Below, piece after piece: positions 51,998 through 60,351 of a stretch of 64,000 nucleotides of DNA (positions within the stretch are counted from its first letter, which is position 1; each line of letters begins with the position of its first letter). Both the position numbers and the translations under genes were made by a program. This stretch comes from an uncultured Vampirovibrio sp. (GTDB taxonomy: Bacteria; Cyanobacteriota; Vampirovibrionia; Gastranaerophilales; Gastranaerophilaceae): NCBI GenBank assembly GCA_910578465.1, contig CAJTPW010000006.1, positions 62,001 through 126,000 on the forward strand, read 5' to 3'. The notes beneath the pieces were generated by a model. That model saw only the letters and a list, made by a program, of their open reading frames with translations. It was not told the DNA's origin and ran no database searches.

Positions 51998-53260
51998 TTA
52001 ATTAAACGTGTGTCCGTCCTGTTTCATTCTGCCTATAACAGCTTCCAGACTTTCTTCCGCGGCCACAATTGAAAGCCTTACATAGCCTTTTCCCATGGCT
52101 CCGAAAGCATCTCCGGGGACTGCCACAATACCTGATTTTTCAAGTAAATCATCGCAGAATTTTTTAGCGTTTAAGTTATACTTTGGCGGAACGGATACCC
52201 AAAGGTAAAAAGTTGCCTTAGGTGTTTCAACGTCTTTCCAGCCAAGCTCTTTAAGCCCGCGGACGAAATTGTCAATCTTTCTTTTAAGTTTTCTGTTTGC
52301 GCTTTGGATATATTCATCGCCTTCTTTTGAATCCAGAAGTTTTGCACCTGTTAATTGCATTGCTTTGAAAATCCCTGTATCAATTGTGGATTTTAATTTG
52401 CCGAACATTGAAACAATCTGTCTGTTTCCGCAAACCCAGCCCATACGCCAGCCTGTCATTGCATACGGTTTTGAAAAACTGTGAAATTCAACCGCAACAT
52501 CTTTGGCGCCCTTTAATTCCAATATACTTAAAGGTTTGTCGTTTTCATCGAAATAAATTTCAGAGTATGCATTGTCTGAAATTAACATTATGCGATGTTT
52601 TGTACAAAAATCCACGCAAGATTGAAGATATTCTTTTGTTGCCGTTGCTCCGAGCGGGTTGTTCGGGTAGTTAATTACAAGCGCTTTAATTTTTTCAGGG
52701 TTCAAACCGTCTTTTTTGATTTGTTCCAAAACAAGCTCTAAATCAGGCATGTAGTTGTTTTCTTTTGTTAAAGGAAGGCCGTAGCCAAGGCCGCCTGAAA
52801 CCTTTATCATCTCGCCGTATGAGGCATACCCGGGGTCCGGAACGAGGATAATATCTTTGTTTTTAATATCCGTTGTCGGGTTAATAAGCTCTCTTATAAG
52901 GTTTGCAATACCTTCTTTTGAGCCTATCAGAGAGAAAACTTCCGTATTCGGGTCAACATCCACGTTAAATCTTTTTTTCATCCTTCTTGATACGGCATCA
53001 AGGAAATATTTTTCGCCCTTAGGGGTTGAATACGTATGAATTGAAGGGTCATCGAGGCAATTTTTTAACGTTTCTACCGCAAATTCAGGCACCATATCAA
53101 CGGGTGCGCCCATAGAAAGAGCAATCGGTTTTCTGCCTTTTTTGGTGAGTTCATCCGTCAGTTCAAGCGTTCTTTGTTTAATTTGAAACATAATGTATGT
53201 TTCAAGGTTTTGAACGTAGTTATTAAAATGGTTTTTAAAATCAATTGCGGTGTTTTCCAT
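51998..53260 (-). CDS. PLP-dependent aminotransferase, LL-diaminopimelate aminotransferase-like
   Basis: This fold-type I class I/II aminotransferase carries the PLP-lysine motif FHSFSKPYAMTGWRMGW, the NYPNNPLGA loop, SDNAYSEIYFD and the substrate-arginine GYVRLSIVA. The pattern fits DapL-like enzymes, which make LL-diaminopimelate for lysine and peptidoglycan in one step, but aspartate or aromatic aminotransferase activity cannot be excluded. The ATG at 53260 has GAGGA ten bases upstream; the longer frame adds 19 unlike residues. Length is 420. Confidence 0.85.
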   Translation of the reverse strand: MENTAIDFKNHFNNYVQNLETYIMFQIKQRTLELTDELTKKGRKPIALSMGAPVDMVPEFAVETLKNCLDDPSIHTYSTPKGEKYFLDAVSRRMKKRFNVDVDPNTEVFSLIGSKEGIANLIRELINPTTDIKNKDIILVPDPGYASYGEMIKVSGGLGYGLPLTKENNYMPDLELVLEQIKKDGLNPEKIKALVINYPNNPLGATATKEYLQSCVDFCTKHRIMLISDNAYSEIYFDENDKPLSILELKGAKDVAVEFHSFSKPYAMTGWRMGWVCGNRQIVSMFGKLKSTIDTGIFKAMQLTGAKLLDSKEGDEYIQSANRKLKRKIDNFVRGLKELGWKDVETPKATFYLWVSVPPKYNLNAKKFCDDLLEKSGIVAVPGDAFGAMGKGYVRLSIVAAEESLEAVIGRMKQDGHTFN

Positions 53261-53317
53261 TGTTGTTAATTCCTCAAAAAATTTAAGATACACTTTATGA
53301 GAAAAATTATACCACAC

Positions 53318-53521
53318 ATATTTTCTGGAACAAGAAAGAGGGAGAAAGAGCGAAAAAAAGGAGTCTGTTACGGATTGTGATTTCGGGCAGGCATTGCCAA
53401 CTAACGGCCTATGCTGCGTTTATTTTGGTGCAATAAATTGTATGTTTATTTAATGTCGTTAGGCAAGTTAAATTAATGATGTTGGGCAAGTATGCCCAAT
53501 CTACGGACTTCTATAGAAAAT
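53318..53521. repeat. Repeat-containing intergenic region
   Basis: GATGTTGGGCAAGTATGCCC (53478-53497, then AATCTACGGAC to 53508) is a copy of a dispersed palindromic repeat also seen in reverse at 60044-60075. GGTGCAATAAATTG near 53427 matches part of the hairpin at 50380. A shorter related unit (TTAGGCAAG) lies near 53459. No gene is seen. Confidence 0.6.
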
Positions 53522-53908
53522 ATGAAAACAAGGGTGCAGATATTTAAAAAGGTTGATAATAAAAATGTTAAGCCTCCAAGATGTTATACAACACCATACG
53601 AAGAAAATAAAACGAATATTGATAAATACGGTATTTTAAACCACATTGAAGAAGTTGAAGCAAAAACGGATGAAGAATATATCAAAATTGCAAATAGAAA
53701 GCTTGAAGAATTAAACAAAATAACGGATACCTTGTCTTTAACATTATTGGGTGATTATCAAATGCACAGAGGGGTTATTATTCCGTTAAAAAGAGAAGAT
53801 TTAAACCTAAATGATAAATATTTAATTAAATCTTCAGATCATACAATATCTGATTCAAAAGAAACAGTAACCATAAAAATAGAAAAGTTTACGGGAGCTT
53901 TGGATTAA
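53522..53908 (+). CDS. Fragment of an XkdQ/YqbQ-like phage baseplate hub protein
   Basis: The 128-residue frame resembles the C-terminal part of XkdQ/YqbQ tail proteins: YGILNHIEEVEAKTDEEYIKIANRKLEELNK, then TDTLSLTLLGDYQMHRGVIIPL and LNDKYLIKSSDHTISDSKETVTIKI, where the family has a TL-L-ALGD-xRxG motif followed by a strand and a H-x(n)-L pattern. The upstream two thirds are absent, and the start would lie inside or next to a dispersed repeat. No other phage gene is near. It is probably a remnant, although the frame is intact. Confidence 0.5.
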   Translation: MKTRVQIFKKVDNKNVKPPRCYTTPYEENKTNIDKYGILNHIEEVEAKTDEEYIKIANRKLEELNKITDTLSLTLLGDYQMHRGVIIPLKREDLNLNDKYLIKSSDHTISDSKETVTIKIEKFTGALD

Positions 53909-53917
53909 AACAACATA

Positions 53918-54229
53918 TTATTTTTTTCTACATGGAGAATTCTTTATTAAATTGTAATCATAGCCTGGTTTGCATTGTCTCTGTTCTTCTGCATAGAAAT
54001 CCATCATAGGGACAGTGACTTCTTTGTCGTAATCTGCTCCACTATGGTCTTTTCCTTTATATTTTTCAAAATATTTTCTTTCCGGTTCTTGAAAATATGC
54101 CTGGCTTTCAGAAATATCGTAAATACGCGGTTTGCCGCCAATTCTTGCCATAGCTTCTTCATACCCCGGAGCAGAAAATACAGGAGCGGAAATCATAAAT
54201 AATAAAAATAAAATAAATATTTTTTTCAT
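53918..54229 (-). CDS. Small secreted protein
   Basis: The 103-residue protein has a clear signal peptide (KKIFILFLLFMISAPVFSA) and a charged mature part with two cysteines (RQCKPGYDYNLIKNSPCRKK) close to the end. I know no family. AAGGA precedes the ATG. It is convergent with the XkdQ-like fragment. Confidence 0.65.
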   Translation of the reverse strand: MKKIFILFLLFMISAPVFSAPGYEEAMARIGGKPRIYDISESQAYFQEPERKYFEKYKGKDHSGADYDKEVTVPMMDFYAEEQRQCKPGYDYNLIKNSPCRKK

Positions 54230-54731
54230 AAATTAAAATCCTTACTACATATTATATAACGATTTTTGCATTGTTTTGTTCATTTTTAATAACTATTGCA
54301 AGCCGCGAGCGGAAGAATTGTGTTTTTGTAAATTTTTGTAAATAATTTGACAAAAGGGGCTTTAAAAAGTTTGTGTTTACAATAAACTTCTAAATGGTGA
54401 ATTTGTTGCAGGCTTTAAATATAGCTCGGGCAATGAATAACTGGAATTAAACAAAAGCCATCAGTTTAAATTCAGCTTAGGATTAAAATCAAAGGTCAAA
54501 CTATTTTTAATGAAGAACTAAAAGGCGAAATATAGCGTCAAAACGAATTTTGCATTTCCTCATCTTAAAAACTTTGATGCACCTGATATTTTATGGTGAC
54601 TAAAATATATCAGGGTCGAAAAGGGTCAAAGTTAAAGCAGGGCAGTATTTTTTAATACATTAAACCCTGCTTCTTCTTTTTTGGTATAATAAATAAAATA
54701 AAGTATTTTGCTGTCTTTTTGGGAGAAGAGT
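54230..54731 (+). other. 500-base region without a clear gene; terminator and promoter before the PIF1-like gene
   Basis: No convincing coding frame is seen. A terminator-like stem (AAGCAGGG at 54635-54642 with CCCTGCTT at 54665-54672, followed by CTTCTTTTTT) ends the stretch, which suggests that something is transcribed on the plus strand before it, perhaps a small RNA or a decayed gene. GGTATAAT (54684-54691) is a likely -10 box of the helicase gene. Confidence 0.45.
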
Positions 54732-56867
54732 TTGAATTTTAAAACAAAAAAGTATGAAAATGTTTTAAACGGTGCCAAAAACGAGGCGGCAAATGCTGAA
54801 ACTCCAAGAGGGTACAATTTTTCAAACCCCAAAAAACTTTTACAAATTTTGCTCTCGGAATTAATCGCATACGATGAAATTATAGATATAGCACGCATTT
54901 TAGCAAATGATATTAAAGAAAAGCACACAAATTTGCAAGGTAAAAAGTTTGCAAACGTGTCGCAGTGCATCTTTGAATGCTATAAAAGAATTTACGGCTT
55001 TAAATCCGTGCGCTGGGCCTCTGCCCAAAATTTAAAGTATGAAATAAAAGAGGGTGAAAAGCCTCTTGCCTTTGAAAGGCAGATTGCAAGCGGAGAATAC
55101 GTTCCGTATAAAATTTATAATGAAGATCAGCTTATAATCCCAAAAGAGGCGAATAGCAAGACTGCTGCTGTTGAAAAGCCTGCAAAAACCGCTGATATTA
55201 AAAACGTAAACAGAGGCGATATTTTATTAAGCAACATCGTACACCTTGTAAAATCGGGCGAAAATCTTTTTATAACAGGCCATGCGGGAACAGGCAAAAG
55301 CTATATTTTAAATATGCTCAAAAGCAAATTCAAAAAACTTGTCGTAACAAGCACAACAGGTATTGCCGCCGTGAATGTTAAAGGGCAGACGATTCACTCG
55401 TGGGCAGGGGTCGGGATTTGCAGATACCCTGTTGAAACTGTTGTAAAAAATATTTTAAACAAACCGACCATAAGAAATCAGATTTTAAAGTGCGAAATCC
55501 TTGCAATTGATGAAATTTCAATGTTGAATATCAGGGTTTTTGAATATATTGATAAGGTTTTAAGGCTTGTTAGAGAAGAAGATTTGCCCTTTGGCGGTAT
55601 TCAGCTTATTCTTTTCGGGGATTTTTTCCAGCTTCCTCCTGTTGAAAAAGAAGCCGAAGAACTGCATTATTGTTTTGAATCACCTGTTTGGAGAGAATTA
55701 AATTTAAAAAATATTCTGCTTAAAGAAAACCATCGCCAAAATGAAGAAAATTTTATAAATGCTCTTTCCAATATGCGGACAAATTCTCTGACGATAGAAG
55801 ATACGGAGCTCTTGAATTCGAGAAATTCAAACTATGAAGGCAGGGAACCCGATATTTTGCATATTTTTTCAACAAACGAAGAAGCAGACAATTACAACCA
55901 AAAAATGTTTAATGTACTTCAAACTCCTGTTGTTGAATTTACGGCACTTGATGAAGTGTTAAGGGGTAAAGATTATGTCTCTGAAAACCTGACAGAGCGC
56001 GAGAATATGATTTTGGAGATTTTTAACAAAAACTGCAGGGCGGAAAAAAATATCCGATTGAAACTCGGTGCAAAGGTTATGCTTTTAATAAATTCGGATT
56101 TTAAAACGGGGCTTATAAACGGCTCCTGTGGCACAATTGTTGAATTTAACGACGGCTCTATAACGGTAGAGTTTGAAAATGGTGTCATAAAAGAGATTGA
56201 GCCCGAAACATTTGAATATTATTATAATGATAAAGTTATGGCAATAAGGCACCAGTATCCTTTGCGGCTCGCCTGGGCAATTACGATCCATAAATCTCAA
56301 GGGATGACCCTCGATAAACTTTATGTGGATTGCAGACGCATTTTTGAGCGCGGTCAGGCTTATGTTGCAATGAGCAGGGTAAAAACCTTATCGGGGCTTT
56401 ATTTAGAGAATTTTTCAAAAGAGCGTGTGCTTGCAGACGATAAGGTTGTAGATTTTTATAAAAACTTAGATATTGAAAACACGGATGAAATTATAAAAGG
56501 TGCTGAAATTATAACTTATGAGCCAAGCACGGGCAAAGAAGGCGTGCTGGTAAAATCGGGTATTCAAAAAGAAGGCAGAGAAGCGCTTTTGGATGCGGCG
56601 GATAAGGTGGCACAAATTCTTGAAGCCTTAAATCGCTGGGTAAAAGTATCTGAAATTGCAAAAATTATGGGCGTTAAAAAGTATGAAAGACTTGTGGATG
56701 GTGAAAAAAGCTCCACAATTGCGCACCTTATAAACCGTTTTTTAAAGAAAAAAGGGTTTAAAACGGTTACGATAAAAAGGTATATGAGCTCAATTATCTG
56801 GGCTGCAGCACCCGATGTATCGGAAGGTGATATGCCGGAAGAATTGAAATCTGCGTTGGGTGAATAA
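54732..56867 (+). CDS. PIF1-like ATP-dependent DNA helicase with C-terminal winged helix
   Basis: This superfamily 1B helicase has Walker A GHAGTGKSYIL at about residue 183, TSTTGIAAVNVKGQTIHSW, Walker B LAIDEISMLN, FGDFFQLPPV, KENHRQ, then TIHKSQGMTLD and AYVAMSRVK. The first 150 residues contain a helical DUF with an RxxxYGFKSVRW patch. The last 70 (RWVKVSEIAKIMGVKKYERL ... TIKRYMSSIIW) look like a winged helix. I use the TTG at 54732, seven bases after GGGAG, giving 711 residues. It may resolve G-quadruplexes or stalled forks. Confidence 0.88.
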   Translation: MNFKTKKYENVLNGAKNEAANAETPRGYNFSNPKKLLQILLSELIAYDEIIDIARILANDIKEKHTNLQGKKFANVSQCIFECYKRIYGFKSVRWASAQNLKYEIKEGEKPLAFERQIASGEYVPYKIYNEDQLIIPKEANSKTAAVEKPAKTADIKNVNRGDILLSNIVHLVKSGENLFITGHAGTGKSYILNMLKSKFKKLVVTSTTGIAAVNVKGQTIHSWAGVGICRYPVETVVKNILNKPTIRNQILKCEILAIDEISMLNIRVFEYIDKVLRLVREEDLPFGGIQLILFGDFFQLPPVEKEAEELHYCFESPVWRELNLKNILLKENHRQNEENFINALSNMRTNSLTIEDTELLNSRNSNYEGREPDILHIFSTNEEADNYNQKMFNVLQTPVVEFTALDEVLRGKDYVSENLTERENMILEIFNKNCRAEKNIRLKLGAKVMLLINSDFKTGLINGSCGTIVEFNDGSITVEFENGVIKEIEPETFEYYYNDKVMAIRHQYPLRLAWAITIHKSQGMTLDKLYVDCRRIFERGQAYVAMSRVKTLSGLYLENFSKERVLADDKVVDFYKNLDIENTDEIIKGAEIITYEPSTGKEGVLVKSGIQKEGREALLDAADKVAQILEALNRWVKVSEIAKIMGVKKYERLVDGEKSSTIAHLINRFLKKKGFKTVTIKRYMSSIIWAAAPDVSEGDMPEELKSALGE

Positions 56868-56964
56868 TTTACTTATATGTTTTCTATAAAGGCAACATTT
56901 TAAGTTTTATTGTTTTTATATAGATATATTCTTGTGTTTGGTGAAAAGGAAATTTTTGTCTGCA

Positions 56965-58875
56965 ATGAGTGAATTTAAAGTGCATAATATATCTCTCGGG
57001 CTGCCCGGTGTTGAAAATAAGGCTATAGCGCCAAAAAAAGATGTTAAAAAGAAGATTGTAAACAACCCGAAATCCTTAAAGTTTGCACTTGCAGGGCTTG
57101 GTGTGCTTGGTATGGCAGCTGCCGCAGGAATTATGATATACAGAGGTAAACTAAACACGGAAGACTTAAATAATCTTGCTTCAAAGACTAAGGACAAAGT
57201 TGCACAGCAGGCGGGACAAACGGTTCAGGCTTTCCAAAAAAGTGAGCCGCCGCAAGTTGTTTCTTCGGAAAAATTGCAGGAAATTGTTTCTGATGGTGCA
57301 GCAACGGCTGTCTTAAAACAGACAGAGGAAACTGTGGAATTGTTTTCAAAGTCTGCGGATGAATTTAACGATTTATTGGCAAAGAAGGACAGCCTCACCC
57401 CGACAAGATTTAAAAAGCTTGCAGAATTAATTCAAGGTAAAACCGAAGGACAGAAAACAGAACTTGCAAGGATTTTGGCTGAAAAAACCGAATCTGAAAC
57501 AATAAGAAGGACTCGCGTTTTAAATGGGAAGATATCTAATTGGAACGGTGAAAACGACAGGCATATAAAAACTATTATGTCTTATAGTGATGAGCAGTTT
57601 GAAATTGCCGAAGCTCTATTAAAATCGAAAACAAAAGGGCTTGGCAGATATTACGGAGGGAAACCCGAATTGCTGATAGGACATCTGTATGACTATAATG
57701 CTGAAGGCTTGGCTTCAATTAACGATAATGGTCGGCTTCAAAAGATATTTCAAATTGTTTCAAAAGATAAAGGGATAATGCTTGCAGACGTTATTGAGAT
57801 TTCAAAATGCGAAGATTCGATGTTTGAAAGAGCTTCTGCTCTGACAGACAGGGGTTTATTCGGGCTTGTTGTCCATGGTAATGAAAGAGCAGCCATTGAA
57901 AGCCTTAATGACAAGCAATTTAAGCGCATTCTTGAATTTAGTGACAAAGGCTGCGTTGTACTTCCTTTTGACATGCTTGAGTGTGCAAAATTGGACGATA
58001 AAGCCTATAAAAGAGCATTAATGCTTTGTGAAAAGTATGGTGTTACAAGCGGAGCTTCAGATATTGCAAAACTTTCCGATGAAGAATTTCAAAAGGTTTT
58101 GGAAAAAATGCAGACAGGAGTTCCGAATTGGCGTGTCAGAGATATTGGAGATGAGGAATTTAAGAATTTTCAGTATCTTTTGAATAAAGGTGCAGATAAG
58201 GATAAGGTTTTAGCTTCCGTGAATCTTTCAGACAGGGCAGCCTGTGAAGAATTTTTAAAACAGTATAAAACTGTACCTGTCGGTGTAAACATTGAAGATT
58301 TAGAAAATCCCGAAATTAAAGCAAGAATTATTGATGAAATTAATTCACAGTTTGGTTATGAGGTTTTAAAATCCGATTGTGCAATTGAAGATATTGCAAG
58401 ACTTTGGAAAATAAAGTATGTGGAAGGCGGCTGGCTCGATGGCGGATATTCTCCTTCCTGCATTGATGCTTTTTTAGAAAGAAGCCTTCCGAGGTTTGAA
58501 GCAGAAGATGGCGGGCAGCTTGGCAGATGGATGTACAGGGACGATATGTATAAATATATACAAGATTTTCCCGAAGTAGGAGAAACGTATGCTCCCTTGA
58601 GAATTCAATCTTTTGCAAAAACTTTAAATGGTGCAGAGGTTCATCGCGGCAACAATTTTTCGGATTCAAATGTTGATAAAAATATAAAAATGGTTGTAAC
58701 TCCAAAATCAAAGCTGACACAAGCGTTTGATATCGGCGAAGGTAAATATGGTTCAGACGAAGTGATTTATGGAGCAACTCAGAAATTTGAAGTCTTGAAA
58801 AAGGGGTTTGAAATCGTTACAAATCCGGACGGCAGAAGACACAGACAGTACGTTATTTATTTAAAAGAGTTGTAA
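56965..58875 (+). CDS. Large helical-repeat protein with a possible ADP-ribosyltransferase-like C-terminus
   Basis: The 636-residue protein has one membrane helix (FALAGLGVLGMAAAAGIMIYRG) near residue 45, a helical linker, then from about 185 to 430 repeated units of the type LNDKQFKRILEFSDKGC, LDDKAYKRALMLCEKYGV, LSDEEFQKVLEKMQTGV. The last 120 residues read PLRIQSFAKTLNGAEVHRGNNFSD ... GKYGSDEVIYGATQKFEVLKKGFEIV, which resembles the R ... ExE pattern and final beta strands of ADP-ribosyltransferases. This last point is inference. The ATG at 56965 is the first fitting the soluble N-terminus. Function unknown; perhaps a host- or rival-directed effector. Confidence 0.55.
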   Translation: MSEFKVHNISLGLPGVENKAIAPKKDVKKKIVNNPKSLKFALAGLGVLGMAAAAGIMIYRGKLNTEDLNNLASKTKDKVAQQAGQTVQAFQKSEPPQVVSSEKLQEIVSDGAATAVLKQTEETVELFSKSADEFNDLLAKKDSLTPTRFKKLAELIQGKTEGQKTELARILAEKTESETIRRTRVLNGKISNWNGENDRHIKTIMSYSDEQFEIAEALLKSKTKGLGRYYGGKPELLIGHLYDYNAEGLASINDNGRLQKIFQIVSKDKGIMLADVIEISKCEDSMFERASALTDRGLFGLVVHGNERAAIESLNDKQFKRILEFSDKGCVVLPFDMLECAKLDDKAYKRALMLCEKYGVTSGASDIAKLSDEEFQKVLEKMQTGVPNWRVRDIGDEEFKNFQYLLNKGADKDKVLASVNLSDRAACEEFLKQYKTVPVGVNIEDLENPEIKARIIDEINSQFGYEVLKSDCAIEDIARLWKIKYVEGGWLDGGYSPSCIDAFLERSLPRFEAEDGGQLGRWMYRDDMYKYIQDFPEVGETYAPLRIQSFAKTLNGAEVHRGNNFSDSNVDKNIKMVVTPKSKLTQAFDIGEGKYGSDEVIYGATQKFEVLKKGFEIVTNPDGRRHRQYVIYLKEL

Positions 58876-58903
58876 GTTTGGCTTAAAGTATGCTTTTTAA
58901 GCA

Positions 58904-58941
58904 TTTTAAAACGGGCTCCGCGAAAGAAGCCCGTTTTAAAA
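58904..58941. terminator. Bidirectional terminator
   Basis: TTTTAAAACGGGCT and AGCCCGTTTTAAAA form a 14-bp stem with T/A tracts on both sides, serving the repeat-protein gene and the convergent hpf gene. Confidence 0.85.
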
Positions 58942-58957
58942 ACTTTAATCCGAATTT

Positions 58958-59311
58958 TTATTCGGCTGTTTCTTCGGCTGTATTGAGCCTGATAGATTCT
59001 GCACCCACTTTTGATTTTGAATTTTTTTCTTTAAATTTGCGAACCTGACGGTCCAGTTTGTCTGATACAAGGTCAATACTTGCATACATTGTTTCGGCCT
59101 TTTCTTCAACCCTAACGGTGTCGCCTAGCATTTTGCAGTTTACTTCCGCAATGTGTGAATCTGATACAGAGGGGTTTTTAATAACGGTTAAAACGACGTC
59201 TATACCTTGTATTTGGTCATAATGCGCAGCAACTTTTCCTACTTTTTCTTTAACGTAGGCTTTAATCGCATCTGTCACTTCAAGGTTGCGTCCGTTTACG
59301 TGGATGTGCAT
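58958..59311 (-). CDS. hpf: Ribosome hibernation promoting factor, short form
   Basis: HPF binds the decoding region of idle 30S subunits and helps ribosomes to dimerise or stay inactive. The 117-residue protein has the family opening IHVNGRNLEVTDAIKAYVKEKVGKV, the middle HIAEVNCKMLGDTVRVEEKAETMYASIDLVSDKL and the basic stretch RQVRKFKEK. It lacks the long C-terminal domain of Gram-positive HPF. Monocistronic; a terminator separates it from the convergent gene. Confidence 0.93.
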   Translation of the reverse strand: MHIHVNGRNLEVTDAIKAYVKEKVGKVAAHYDQIQGIDVVLTVIKNPSVSDSHIAEVNCKMLGDTVRVEEKAETMYASIDLVSDKLDRQVRKFKEKNSKSKVGAESIRLNTAEETAE

Positions 59312-59564
59312 AGTTTTTTGTTTCTCCGTTTCTAGACTTGTCTTCTCGTCTTAAAGTTACCCTTGCCTTCCTTGTTTCACAGGCTTTTTAACCTCATTTT
59401 GAGCCTCAATTTTTTAACAGCCGAAGGTAACTTTCTAATTATACATTATTTTGTTGATGATTTAAAGAGGAAAAGATATAAAATTTAAATTTTATATGGC
59501 ATTAATTTAATTTGTCTGTCTATTTAATGATGTTGGGCACAATTATATGTAGGGGCCAACCTAC
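59312..59564. repeat. Intergenic region with dispersed palindromic repeat
   Basis: The hpf promoter must lie here. ATGATGTTGGGCAC (59526-59539) and GGGGCCAACCTAC (59552-59564) are a degenerate copy of the palindromic family at 53478 and 60044. Nothing else is seen. Confidence 0.5.
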
Positions 59565-59747
59565 TTATTTCCTTATAATTTCAGCCATAGCACAAATTTT
59601 TGAATTTAACATTTCTAAAATCGGAATAAGCTCGTAATCTCTTTCTTTTATCCAAAAATTTATTGTCTTTATTAATATTTCAATTTCTGCAAATTTATCA
59701 TCAATTTTTATCAATTTATTTATTGCTTCATTTTCTTTTGCATTCAT
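59565..59747 (-). CDS. Small helical protein divergent from an XRE regulator
   Basis: The 60-residue protein (NAKENEAINKLIKIDDKFAEIEILIKTINFWIKERDYELIPILEMLNSKICAMAEIIRK) is fully helical and matches no family I know. The ATG at 59747 has AAGGAG nine bases upstream. A longer frame reaching 59828 overlaps the start of the divergent XRE gene and is unlikely. The shared 75-base gap suggests that the XRE protein regulates it. Confidence 0.65.
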   Translation of the reverse strand: MNAKENEAINKLIKIDDKFAEIEILIKTINFWIKERDYELIPILEMLNSKICAMAEIIRK

Positions 59748-59821
59748 TTTCTTCTCCTTTTGTTTTATTAATATGGCTGTGTGCACGATTAACATTTTAA
59801 TTTTAGCACTACAATAAAAAT

Positions 59822-60040
59822 ATGACAAGCAGCACGAAAAAAACCGCAGAAAAACTTCAATTAAATGTGCAAAAACACAGGAAAAAACTGGGGCTCACGC
59901 GTCTTCAATTAAGCATTCAGGCTGATGTTTCAAAAGATTATATTTATGATATTGAAGCGGGGAGAAGAATACCGAAACTTGATGTAATATGCAGACTTGC
60001 GGATGTTTTTAAAATAGAACCGTATGAACTTTTGAAATAG
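59822..60040 (+). CDS. XRE-family HTH regulator
   Basis: This 72-residue Cro/CI domain protein (LNVQKHRKKLGLTRLQLSIQADVSKDYIYDIEAGRRIPKLDVICRLADVFKIEPYELL) is similar in build to the XRE protein at 15447-15665. It is divergent from the 60-residue helical protein, probably its target. No ribosome site is seen before the ATG, which lies at the end of an AT-rich gap, so it may be leaderless. Confidence 0.85.
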   Translation: MTSSTKKTAEKLQLNVQKHRKKLGLTRLQLSIQADVSKDYIYDIEAGRRIPKLDVICRLADVFKIEPYELLK

Positions 60041-60351
60041 TTTGTAGGCGTAGGTTGGGAATACTTGCCCAACATTTCTAAAATTAATTTTGTCTTTTAA
60101 ACTTTTTATTTCTGATATCCCCACCTATTGTTTAAATAAATTTCCGTATCGGTTTTACCTTATTAAGTGTGAAAAGTACTATAAATAAAGAGGTTGCGGA
60201 GTTTTATAAAGTATGTTACAATAGTAGTAGAGAAGATGACATCTGAAATAAAATCGTTTTTATGATTGAAGGATGTGCTGAGCAAACCGAACCCCCTGTT
60301 AAAATTGTCTGAATTAATTACACTACTTTTGAAAAGCAACGGAGAAGAAAG
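60041..60351 (+). other. Repeat copy and leader of the glycosidase gene
   Basis: GTAGGCGTAGGTTGGGAATA (60044-60063, then CTTGCCCAACAT to 60075) is a dispersed repeat copy, inverted relative to 53478. Further on, AGTAGT near 60223 can pair with ACTACT near 60321 and enclose about 90 bases before the ribosome site, a possible structured leader. I recognise no riboswitch in it. Confidence 0.45.

Noticed and set aside
60210..60350. Possible riboswitch before the glycosidase gene
   Set aside because: Only one short closing stem can be drawn, and no known consensus fits, so it is described only as a leader.
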